The notes below the pieces were generated by a model. It was not told where the DNA came from, made no database searches, and was given only the letters and a program-made list of their open reading frames with translations. Both the position numbers and the translations under genes were made by a program. Shown here piece after piece: positions 51,789 to 59,561 of a stretch of DNA of 61,771 nucleotides; positions within the stretch are counted from its first letter, which is position 1; every line of letters begins with the position of its first letter. The stretch is from an uncultured Oscillospiraceae bacterium (GTDB taxonomy: Bacteria; Bacillota; Clostridia; Oscillospirales; Oscillospiraceae): positions 1 to 61,771 of the forward strand of contig CANQPU010000012.1 in NCBI GenBank assembly GCA_947625815.1, given 5' to 3'.

Positions 51789-52076
51789 TCACCTGAAAAG
51801 CCTGGCGAAGAAGCCCTCGCCCCGGGGCTCCGGGTCCTCATATTCCAGCGCGTCGATGCTCCCGGTGACCACCACGTCCCCGCTGTCCACGCTGAGCTTC
51901 TCCATGTGGAGCCCCTGGCCGTGTACAGCCAGCGTCCCCTTTGAGGTGCCCATGATCACCTCCTGCTCATTGAAGCTCTCCACCTCCGTCACTCCGGAGA
52001 CCAGCAGCCTCCCGCGCCCGTCCAGACTCAGACTGTGCGGAGCCTCCGGCAGCGGCCTTTTCTCGTCGATCGCCAT
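51789..52076 (-). CDS. yabP: Sporulation protein YabP
   Basis: A 95-residue YabP: HSLSLDGRGRLLVSGVTEVESFNEQEVIM and LHMEKLSVDSGDVVVTGSIDALEYE, with beta strands in a small fold. It is required for spore cortex or coat assembly in the mother cell. The start at 52076 follows AAAGGTGAGACAT; a GTG three codons earlier is possible. First of the operon yabP-yabQ-divIC-S1. No convincing sporulation-sigma promoter could be picked out upstream. Confidence 0.88.
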   Translation of the reverse strand: MAIDEKRPLPEAPHSLSLDGRGRLLVSGVTEVESFNEQEVIMGTSKGTLAVHGQGLHMEKLSVDSGDVVVTGSIDALEYEDPEPRGEGFFARLFR

Positions 52077-52197
52077 ATGTCTCACCTTTTTCCTTACAGT
52101 ATCGGCCCCGCTGCGCCGGGCCCACCCTATTTATATAGTGAAAAGGCCGCCGCTATGAGGATTTTTTGAAATAGAGGATCTTTCCGCCGCTTGGCGC

Positions 52198-52226
52198 TTG
52201 ACAATACAGGAAAAAGGGTGTATAGT
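52198..52226 (+). promoter_or_regulatory. Promoter of the M23 peptidase gene
   Basis: -35 TTGACA (52198-52203), 17-bp spacer, -10 TATAGT (52221-52226). Confidence 0.8.
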
Positions 52227-52259
52227 TACCAATGTTACCGTTTGTAACTTTCTTGTAAC
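52225..52259 (+). promoter_or_regulatory. GTTAC/GTAAC motif array after the promoter
   Basis: GTTAC at 52225-52229 and 52234-52238, then GTAAC at 52244-52248 and 52255-52259: two direct and two inverted copies around the transcription start. Operator or 5' hairpin candidate. Confidence 0.4.
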
Positions 52260-52283
52260 TGTTCGTTTCCAAGGAGGAATTGA

Positions 52284-53531
52284 ATGTTCAGACCAGAATC
52301 AGGCAGACCGGATGGAAAGACCGTGCGCCGCAGGGCGCTTTTGCTTTCGGTGATGGCGGGGCTGTGCGCTTCCTGCGTCATCGCGGCGGCCGTCTCCGGT
52401 TCGTTTGTCTGTTACGCCGTATCCTGCGACGGGGAGATCGTCGGCACCGTCTCCTCCCGCACGGAGCTGGATGCCGCCATTGAAGAGGCCGACGCCGTGG
52501 CCGCCGTGATCCTCGGCGAGGATCACCCGGTCATCGACACGGTCGCCGTCACGGCCACGCTCAGCTCCTCCTCCGGCAACGCCGACGAGCTCACCGGCGC
52601 GATCCTTGACAATCTGGAGGGCATCGTTCACGTCCCCGTCCTGACGGTGGACGGCGTGCCCGTGGCCGCCATGGACAGCGAGGAGAGCATCAACGCCGTG
52701 CTGGACGGCCTGCTTGCCCGTTTTACCCGGGAAAACACGATCTCGGCCCGGTTCATCCAGAAGATCGGCATAGAAACCACCTACGTGGGCCCGGATATGC
52801 TCCGCACAGGCGCGGAGCTGGCCGAAATGCTGGATCCGGAAAACCAGGACTCCCCCTGCCGCCTCACCGTCGTGACGGAGGAGACCGCCGAGTCCCTGGT
52901 GACGGTCCCCTACGACACCCAGATCATCTATGACGAGAACGCCTATTCCGATGAGCGGACCATCATCAGCGAGGGACAGAACGGCCGGCGGCTTGACGTG
53001 ACCGTCACCGTCTGTGAAAACGGCTTGGCGGTCACCAGCTGCCTGAGCCGGTCCGTCACCGTCAGAGCCCCGGTCGATGAGGTCGTGTCCGTCGGGGCCC
53101 TTCCCGGCTCCCGCACGGATTCCAAGGGCACCTATATCTGGCCCACCACCGGCAAGATCTCCTCGGGCTTCGGCTCCCGCGCCATCAAGGTCGGCTCCTC
53201 CAACCACAAGGGGATCGACATCGCAAACGATGTGGGCACCGACGTCTGGGCTGCGGACGGCGGGGTCGTCATCGCCGCGAAAACAGGCGACAACGGCGGC
53301 TACGGGAACATGATCAAGATCCGCCACGACAATGGCTGCGTCACGCTCTACGCGCATCTGAGCAGCATCCTGGTCTCCGAGGGCGACCGGGTCGCCCAGG
53401 GGGATCTCATCGCGGAGATGGGCCGGAGCGGCAATGTGACAGGTCCTCACCTGCACTTTGAGATCCGCCCCAACGGCTCCACCGCCGTGAACCCGACCAA
53501 ATACCTCTCGGGGAAGCCCGATCGCGAGTAA
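52284..53531 (+). CDS. M23 peptidase with G5-like domain
   Basis: A 415-residue membrane-anchored or secreted protein. The N-terminal hydrophobic segment is about residues 18-45 (LLLSVMAGLCASCVIAAAVSG). A long extracellular linker region follows, then a G5-like domain at about 215-285 (VPYDTQIIYDENAYSDER, SRSVTVRAPVDEVVSVG). The C-terminal M23 metallopeptidase has HKGIDIAND (Zn His/Asp), ADGGVVIAA, and GPHLHFEIRP (HxH). This is the layout of Firmicutes cell-wall endopeptidases. GGAGG lies upstream. It stands alone with promoter and terminator. Confidence 0.92.
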   Translation: MFRPESGRPDGKTVRRRALLLSVMAGLCASCVIAAAVSGSFVCYAVSCDGEIVGTVSSRTELDAAIEEADAVAAVILGEDHPVIDTVAVTATLSSSSGNADELTGAILDNLEGIVHVPVLTVDGVPVAAMDSEESINAVLDGLLARFTRENTISARFIQKIGIETTYVGPDMLRTGAELAEMLDPENQDSPCRLTVVTEETAESLVTVPYDTQIIYDENAYSDERTIISEGQNGRRLDVTVTVCENGLAVTSCLSRSVTVRAPVDEVVSVGALPGSRTDSKGTYIWPTTGKISSGFGSRAIKVGSSNHKGIDIANDVGTDVWAADGGVVIAAKTGDNGGYGNMIKIRHDNGCVTLYAHLSSILVSEGDRVAQGDLIAEMGRSGNVTGPHLHFEIRPNGSTAVNPTKYLSGKPDRE

Positions 53532-53555
53532 GGCCTTCCCGTCCCTATCATAGTC

Positions 53556-53597
53556 AAAACCCCCGCTCCGGGCCAGTGCCCGGGACGGGGGTTTTCG
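53556..53597. terminator. Bidirectional intrinsic terminator
   Basis: AAAACCCCCG..CCGGGC/GCCCGG..CGGGGGTTTT, between the convergent M23 and metG genes. Confidence 0.88.
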
Positions 53598-53633
53598 TAT
53601 ACACGAAGGGGGCGCCGGAGCGCCGTGGGATCC

Positions 53634-55574
53634 TCAGCAGAGCCGGCTCCCGGCCGGGACGGCGTCGTCCAGCTGGAGCAGATGGAGCTTTTCCTCGCCG
53701 TTTTCCTCCTTGACGGCGGAGATCAGCATCCCGCAGGACTCCAGGCCCATCATCTTCCGGGGCGGGAGGTTCAGAATGGCCACGACGGTCTTGCCCACCA
53801 GCTCCTCGGGCTTATAAAATTTGGCGATGCCGGAGAGGATCTGACGGGGCTTGCCGGAGCCGTCGTCCAGGGTGAAGCGCAAGAGCTTGTCGCTCTTTTT
53901 CACGTTCTCGCAGGCCAGCACCTTGCACACCCGCATGTCGCATTTGGCGAAATCGTCGATGGTCACGTCGGGCAGCACCGGGTCGGACTGGGGCGCGTTC
54001 TTGGCGGCGTAAAATTCCTCGATCTCCTTCGCCTTCTTGGCCGGGTCGATGCGGGCAAAGAGGATCTCCGCCTGCCCGATCTTGTGCCCCTGGGGGATGG
54101 CGCCGAAGCTTAAAAGGCTGTCCCAGTCGGACACGGGCAGGTCGAGCTGGGCGAAGATCCGCTCCGCCGTCTCCGGCAGGAAGGGCCGGAGGAGCGCGGC
54201 GGAGATGCGCACCGTCTCCAAAAGGTTATAAAGCACGGTGGCAAGGCGGGGCTTTGTCTCCTCACTCCGGCCCAGCACCCAGGGCTGGGTCTCGTCCACA
54301 TATTTGTTGGCGCGCCGCAGGAGCGTGAAGATCTCGTCGATGGCGTCCGCCACGTGCAGGGTGTCCATCTTCTCCCGGCATTTTCCCGGAGTGGCCAGGG
54401 CCAGCTCGATGAGCTCCGCGTCCACGGGCTCCAGGTTGGCGTTGGAGCCCACCACGCCGTCAAAATACTTGTTCTGCATGGAGACGGTGCGGTTCACCAG
54501 GTTGCCCAGAATGTTGGCAAGGTCGGAGTTGATCCGCTCGATGAGGAGGTCGTGGCTCATGGTGCCGTCGGAGGCGAAGGGCATCTCGTGGAGCACGTAG
54601 TAGCGCACCGCGTCCACGCCGTAGAGCTCCACCAGGTCGTCGGCATAGAGCACGTTGCCCTTGGATTTCGACATCTTCCCGTCGCTCATAAGGAGCCAGG
54701 GGTGGCCGAATACCTGCCTGGGGAGGGGCAGGCCCAGGGACATGAGGAACGCCGGCCAGTAGAGGGTGTGGAAGCGGAGGATGTCCTTGCCAATCAGGTG
54801 TACGTCCGCCGGCCAGAATTTTTTGTATATCTCCCCGTCCTCGCCGTTTGGCTCCAGCCCCGGGAAGGTGGCGTAGTTGAAGAGGGCGTCCAGCCACACG
54901 TACACCACATGCTTCGGGTCGGACTTCACCGGGATCCCCCAGCTGAAGCTGGTCCGGGAGACGCACAGGTCCTGAAGGCCGGGCTTTAAGAAGTTGTTGA
55001 TCATCTCGTTCTTCCGGGCCTCGGGCTGGATGAAATCCGGGTGCTCCTCGATGTATTTGCGCAGGGGTTCGGTGTACTTGCTGAGCCGGAAGAAGTATGC
55101 CTCCTCCTCGGCCCACTTCACCTCCCGGCCGCAGTCGGGGCACTTGTGGTCCACAAGCTGGCTCTCGGTCCAGAAGGACTCGCAGGGCGTGCAGTACCAG
55201 CCCTCGTACTTGGACTTGTAGATGTCGCCGTTCTGGACCATCCGCTCGAAGATCTCCTGGATCTTCCGCTCATGCTCGGGGTCCGTGGTGCGGACGAACC
55301 GGTCGTAGCTGGTGTTCATCAGGTCCCAGATGCGCCGGATCTCCCCGGCGGTGCCGTCCACGAACTGCTGCGGCGTCACCCCGGCGGCCTCGGCCTTCTC
55401 CTGGATCTTCTGGCCGTGCTCGTCGGTGCCGGTCTGGAAGTACACGTCGTACCCCTCCATTCGCTTGAAGCGGCAGATGGCGTCGGCCAGCACGATCTCA
55501 TAGGTGTTGCCGATGTGCGGCTTGCCCGACGCGTAGGCGATGGCGGTGGAAAGGTAGAATTTTCCTTTACTCAT
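53634..55574 (-). CDS. metG: Methionyl-tRNA synthetase
   Basis: A 646-residue class I synthetase. Its HIGH-type motif is in YASGKPHIGNTYE, the Zn knuckle has CTPC and CPDC, and the KMSKS motif is in DGKMSKSKGNVLY. The anticodon-binding helices follow, and a C-terminal EMAP/Trbp111 tRNA-binding domain from about residue 540 (FAKCDMRVCKVLACENV, LPPRKMMGLESCGM) serves as dimer module. AGGAGGTACACC precedes the start. It has its own promoter at 55607-55636. Confidence 0.96.
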   Translation of the reverse strand: MSKGKFYLSTAIAYASGKPHIGNTYEIVLADAICRFKRMEGYDVYFQTGTDEHGQKIQEKAEAAGVTPQQFVDGTAGEIRRIWDLMNTSYDRFVRTTDPEHERKIQEIFERMVQNGDIYKSKYEGWYCTPCESFWTESQLVDHKCPDCGREVKWAEEEAYFFRLSKYTEPLRKYIEEHPDFIQPEARKNEMINNFLKPGLQDLCVSRTSFSWGIPVKSDPKHVVYVWLDALFNYATFPGLEPNGEDGEIYKKFWPADVHLIGKDILRFHTLYWPAFLMSLGLPLPRQVFGHPWLLMSDGKMSKSKGNVLYADDLVELYGVDAVRYYVLHEMPFASDGTMSHDLLIERINSDLANILGNLVNRTVSMQNKYFDGVVGSNANLEPVDAELIELALATPGKCREKMDTLHVADAIDEIFTLLRRANKYVDETQPWVLGRSEETKPRLATVLYNLLETVRISAALLRPFLPETAERIFAQLDLPVSDWDSLLSFGAIPQGHKIGQAEILFARIDPAKKAKEIEEFYAAKNAPQSDPVLPDVTIDDFAKCDMRVCKVLACENVKKSDKLLRFTLDDGSGKPRQILSGIAKFYKPEELVGKTVVAILNLPPRKMMGLESCGMLISAVKEENGEEKLHLLQLDDAVPAGSRLC

Positions 55575-55606
55575 GGTGTACCTCCTGAAATGGTTAAGGT
55601 TTTAAT

Positions 55607-55636
55607 ATTGTAACAGCTTTTACACGGAAATTGCAA
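55607..55636 (-). promoter_or_regulatory. Promoter of metG
   Basis: Minus strand: -35 TTGCAA (55631-55636), 18-bp spacer, -10 TACAAT (55607-55612). Confidence 0.6.
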
Positions 55637-55648
55637 TCGCTTTAGAGT

Positions 55649-56200
55649 TTACAGCTTCAGGATCATCTTATACTCGTTGAGCAGCGTCCCGTCCGCCAGC
55701 CGGATGGCGTCGGGGAGCACGGCGCAGACGCGAAAGCCCATCTTCTCATAGAGTGCCCGGGCGCGCGCGTTGCCCTCGATGTAGTCCAGCTCCAGCTGCG
55801 TGATGCCGTCACGGGACCTGGCGATGCCGATCATGGTCCGGAACATGGCCGTACCGATGCCCAGATCCCAGAACTCCCGCCGAAGGGCGATGCCGGCGCC
55901 TCCCCGGTGGCGCGTCTTGAAGGCCGTCTGAAAGGTGATGTCACAGGTCCCGGCCAGACGCCCGCCCACAAAGCAGCCGATCAGGGCGGCGCTCTCGGAG
56001 GCGTTATACTCCTCCAGGAAGCGTCGCTCCCCTTCCACCGAGTATTTCTCCCGGTCCATGGGGTCCACGTACAAATAGTGCGTCTCACCGGCGCACTGCA
56101 TGAAGCATTCCAGCAGCGCCCCGGCCTCCCCGGAAGCGAGACAGCGCAAGACCGCCTCCCGCCCGTCCTTCAGGCGGAAGGAAACGGGTTCAATGACCAT
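55649..56200 (-). CDS. GNAT family N-acetyltransferase
   Basis: A 183-residue GNAT. It has FVGGRLAGTCDITF, then the acetyl-CoA-binding segment HRGGAGIALRREFWDLGIGTAMFRTMIGIA (Q/RxxGxG/A form) at about 100-130 and the closing ELDYIEGNARARALYEKMGFRV. Substrate unknown; similar proteins modify ribosomal proteins, small amines or antibiotics. It starts 3 bp after the HIT gene stop, so the two are co-transcribed. Confidence 0.88.
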   Translation of the reverse strand: MVIEPVSFRLKDGREAVLRCLASGEAGALLECFMQCAGETHYLYVDPMDREKYSVEGERRFLEEYNASESAALIGCFVGGRLAGTCDITFQTAFKTRHRGGAGIALRREFWDLGIGTAMFRTMIGIARSRDGITQLELDYIEGNARARALYEKMGFRVCAVLPDAIRLADGTLLNEYKMILKL

Positions 56201-56203
56201 AGT

Positions 56204-56569
56204 TTATACCATCCCCTCGCGCATCTTCTTGCCACCCAAAATGTGGAAGTGCAGATGGGGCACGGACTGACAGGCGTCGGGGCCGCAGTTGGAGATGACC
56301 CGGTAGCCGCCCTCATCCAGCCCCTCGTCGCGGGCAATCTTGGCGATGACAGTGAACATGTGGCCCACCAGGGCCTCGTTATGCCGATCGACCTCCGCCA
56401 CGGACGTGATGTGGACCTTGGGCACCACCAGAATGTGGGTGGGCGCCTGGGGGTTGATGTCCCGGAAGGCGTAGCACAGGTTGTCTTCATAGACCTTGGT
56501 GGAGGGGATGTCGCCCTTTATGATCTTGCAGAAAACGCAGTTATCGTCAAATCTGAGAACGTCGGACAT
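56204..56569 (-). CDS. HIT family protein (Hint-like nucleotide hydrolase)
   Basis: 121 residues. It has CVFCKIIKGDIPSTKVYEDN, the HIT-family N-terminus, NPQAPTHILVVPKVHITSV, and the histidine triad HLHFHILGG near the C-terminus. It hydrolyses nucleotide phosphoramidates such as aminoacyl-AMP. GGAGGCACACC precedes the start at 56569. The GNAT gene begins 3 bp later. Confidence 0.93.
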   Translation of the reverse strand: MSDVLRFDDNCVFCKIIKGDIPSTKVYEDNLCYAFRDINPQAPTHILVVPKVHITSVAEVDRHNEALVGHMFTVIAKIARDEGLDEGGYRVISNCGPDACQSVPHLHFHILGGKKMREGMV

Positions 56570-56640
56570 GGTGTGCCTCCTTTTTTGATACCGGCGCATG
56601 GCCGGGAAATCCGGGGTTCTCCGGAATTCCCCGGGGTTCT

Positions 56641-56825
56641 CCATATAGGGGCCCGCGGGCCCCTGTATGGTCGTTTTTAAAAGGGGGTTCCAAGGGGGGA
56701 AAATCGAAATCCCCCCTTGGTTTCTTTTCCTCTTTTGTTTCTTTTCTCTTTTTGGAAACCCAAAAGGAGAAAAGAAAGTCCCCCTCGGGCCGCCTTCAGG
56801 CGCCCCTTTCCCCCGGCGGGGGGAT
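56641..56825 (-). other. Intergenic hairpins after alaS
   Basis: Three stems: CCATATAGGGGCCC/GGGCCCCTGTATGG (56641-56670), CCAAGGGGGGA/TCCCCCCTTGG (56690-56720), and a 17-bp TTCTTTTCTC..TTTTGG pair (56739-56755/56760-56776). On the minus strand they follow the alaS stop, so they may act as terminators or belong to a repeat family. Confidence 0.6.
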
Positions 56826-59489
56826 TTACTTCAGCTTCTCCGCCACGAAATTATCCACGCTTGCCAGCGCGTCGTCCAGCATCAGCACGTCCTTTCCTCC
56901 GCCCATGGCGGAGTCCGGGCGGCCGCCGCCCTTGCCGCCGCAGATGGCGGTGACGGCGCGGATGATGTCCCCGGCCTTGACGCCGCGGGCCACGGCCTCC
57001 TTGCCGCAGACGGCCTGGAAGGTGAGCTTGTCCCCGTCCACGCTGGCGATGACGCCCACCACGGCGTCGTCCCGGTCGCGGAGCATATCGCCCAGCTTGC
57101 GCAGCTCGTCGGGACTCGCTCCGGGACGGCTGACAGTGACCACATGGAGGTCGCCCACCTTTTTGGCGGAGGTCAGGAAGTGGCCGATCTCGCCGGAGCG
57201 GAGCCTGTCCTGAAGGGCCTCCAGGTCACGGTGGAGCTTGCGGATCTCCTCCTGATTGGCGCGGAGCCTGTCCACCAGCTCGAAGGGGGAGGATTTGAGA
57301 ACGTTGGCCGCCTCCAAAAGGGTGCGGTTCATGCGCTCGTTTTCTTCGAAATACGCAAGGCCCGTGACGGCCTCGATGCGCCTCACGCCCGCGGCCACGG
57401 AGAACTCGGAGGTGATGCGGAAGGGGCCCACCTTGGCGGTGTTGTCCTGATGGGTGCCGCCGCAGAACTCCACGGAGAAGCCCCCGCCCATGCTGACCAC
57501 CCGGACCACGTCGCCGTACTTCTCCCCGAAGAGGGCGATGGCGCCGCGCTTGCGGGCCTCCTCGATGGGCAGCTCCTCGGTGACGATGGGGGAGCCCGCC
57601 AGGACCTGCCGGTTCACGATGTCCGCCACCCGCAAAAGCTCCTCGCCGGTGAGGGCGGCAAAGTGGGTGAAATCAAACCGCAGCCGGTCCGGCTCCACCA
57701 AAGAGCCGGCCTGGTGGACGTGGTCGCCCAGGACGCTGCGCAAAGCGGCGTCCAGAAGGTGCGTGGCGGAGTGGGCCCTCATAATGGCCTCCCGGCGCTC
57801 CGGGTCGATCTGGGCCCGGACGGTGTCGCCCAGCTTCAAAACGCCCTCGGTGAGCTTGCCGTAGTGCATGTACTTGCCGCCCTTGTTCTTCTGAACGTCG
57901 GTGACCTCAAAGCACATGCCGTCGGAGACGATGGTCCCGTGGTCGGCCACCTGGCCGCCCATCTCGGCGTAGAAGGGGGTCCTGTCCAGGACCACGATGC
58001 CCTCCACACCGGGCATCAGCTCCTCGGCCTGCTCGTTTTCCACCACCAGGGCCACGACCCTGGCGTCCGGGACGCACCGCTCCGTGTAGCCCGTAAATTT
58101 CGTCTCCGGCACGTTCTTGCCGAACTCCACGCCGGCCCAGCCCAGGTCGCCCAGGGCCTCCCGGGCCTTACGGGCCCGCTGGCGCTGGGCCTCCATCTGG
58201 GCCCTGAAGGCGTCCTCGTCCACGCTCATGCCCTGCTCCTCCACCATCTCCCGGGTCAGGTCGATGGGGAAGCCGTAGGTGTCGTAGAGCTTGAAGGCGT
58301 CCTCGCCGGAGAAGACCGTCTCGCCCTTTTCCTTGTGGGCGGAGAGCATGTCGTTGAAGATCCGCAGCCCGCCGTCGATGGTGCGGGCGAAGTTTTCCTC
58401 CTCAGTCCGGATGACCCGGGTGATGTAGTCCTGCCGCTCCCGCAGCTCGGGATAGTGGCCCTCGTTTTCATGGACCACCGTATCCACCACCTCATGGAGG
58501 AAGGGGTCCGTGACGCCGAGGAGACGCCCGTGGCGGGCGGCCCGGCGGAGGAGGCGGCGCAGTACATAGCCCCTGCCTTCGTTGGAGGGCAGGACGCCGT
58601 CGCAGATCATGAAAACGCTGGAGCGGATGTGGTCGGTGATGACCCGCAGGGACACGTCCTTGCCCTGGCTCTCGCCGTAATGGGCGCCGGTGAGCTGGGA
58701 GACCTTGTTCGTGATGTTCATCACCGTGTCCACGTCGAAGAGGCTGGCCACGTTCTGGCAGACGCAGGCCAGGCGCTCCAGGCCCATGCCGGTGTCGATG
58801 TTTTTCTGCTTAAGCTCGGTGTAGTGGCCCTCCCCGTCGTTATCGAACTGGGAGAACACCACGTTCCAGACCTCGATATACCGGTCGCAGTCACAGCCCA
58901 CGTGGCAGTCCGGCTTTCCGCAGCCCCACTCGGGCCCCCGGTCGTAGTAGATCTCGGAGCAGGGGCCGCAGGGGCCGGAGCCGTGCTCCCAGAAGTTGTC
59001 CTCCCGGCCGAACCGGACGATGTGGTCCTCGGGCACGCCCACCACGTCCCGCCAGATGGCGTAGGCCTCGTCGTCGGCGGGGGTCTGCTCGTCCCCGGCA
59101 AAGACGGAGGGGTAGAGGCGCTCCGGGTCCAGCCCCACCCACTCGGGGGAGGTGAGGAACTCCCAGGCCCAGGGGATGGCCTCCTTCTTGAAGTAGTCGC
59201 CGAAGGAAAAATTGCCCAGCATCTCAAAATAGGTGCCGTGGCGGGCCGTGTGGCCGATGTTCTCGATGTCCCCGGTGCGGATGCACTTCTGGCAGGTGGT
59301 GACCCGGTGCCGGGGCGGCTCCTGCTCGCCGGTGAAGAAGGGCTTCATGGGGGCCATGCCGGAGTTGATGAGCAGGAGGGAGGCGTCGTTCTGGGGGATG
59401 AGGGAGAAGGAGGGGAGGCGCAGATGCCCCTTTGTCTCAAAAAACCGGAGGAACATCTCCCGAAGCTCGTTTAAGCCGTAAGGTTTCAT
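56826..59489 (-). CDS. alaS: Alanyl-tRNA synthetase
   Basis: 887 residues. Class II catalytic domain with MKPYGLNELREMFLRFFETKGH, GMAPMKPFFTGEQEP and CIRTGDIENIGHTARH. Then come the HENEGHYPELRERQ region, the editing domain with the metal-binding EFCGGTHQDNTAKVG and RAHSATHLLDAALR, and the C-terminal dimerisation Ala-rich coiled part. It also edits mischarged Ser-tRNA. The ribosome-binding site GGAG is about 12 bases from the ATG. mltG is upstream on the same strand, 72 bp away. Confidence 0.96.
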   Translation of the reverse strand: MKPYGLNELREMFLRFFETKGHLRLPSFSLIPQNDASLLLINSGMAPMKPFFTGEQEPPRHRVTTCQKCIRTGDIENIGHTARHGTYFEMLGNFSFGDYFKKEAIPWAWEFLTSPEWVGLDPERLYPSVFAGDEQTPADDEAYAIWRDVVGVPEDHIVRFGREDNFWEHGSGPCGPCSEIYYDRGPEWGCGKPDCHVGCDCDRYIEVWNVVFSQFDNDGEGHYTELKQKNIDTGMGLERLACVCQNVASLFDVDTVMNITNKVSQLTGAHYGESQGKDVSLRVITDHIRSSVFMICDGVLPSNEGRGYVLRRLLRRAARHGRLLGVTDPFLHEVVDTVVHENEGHYPELRERQDYITRVIRTEEENFARTIDGGLRIFNDMLSAHKEKGETVFSGEDAFKLYDTYGFPIDLTREMVEEQGMSVDEDAFRAQMEAQRQRARKAREALGDLGWAGVEFGKNVPETKFTGYTERCVPDARVVALVVENEQAEELMPGVEGIVVLDRTPFYAEMGGQVADHGTIVSDGMCFEVTDVQKNKGGKYMHYGKLTEGVLKLGDTVRAQIDPERREAIMRAHSATHLLDAALRSVLGDHVHQAGSLVEPDRLRFDFTHFAALTGEELLRVADIVNRQVLAGSPIVTEELPIEEARKRGAIALFGEKYGDVVRVVSMGGGFSVEFCGGTHQDNTAKVGPFRITSEFSVAAGVRRIEAVTGLAYFEENERMNRTLLEAANVLKSSPFELVDRLRANQEEIRKLHRDLEALQDRLRSGEIGHFLTSAKKVGDLHVVTVSRPGASPDELRKLGDMLRDRDDAVVGVIASVDGDKLTFQAVCGKEAVARGVKAGDIIRAVTAICGGKGGGRPDSAMGGGKDVLMLDDALASVDNFVAEKLK

Positions 59490-59561
59490 GTGTGATCTTG
59501 TCTCCTTGAATCTTTAGTCGTGTCTGACCGGGCAGATCCGGGACCTGCCCGCCCCGCGGGG

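Noticed and set aside
51786-52140. Sporulation SigE promoter before yabP
   Set aside because: GATACTGT resembles a -10, but no -35 at the right spacing could be identified.
56667-59474. 935-codon open frame opposite alaS
   Set aside because: Antisense of a clear alaS; same composition artefact (GC skew in third position); no family signature.
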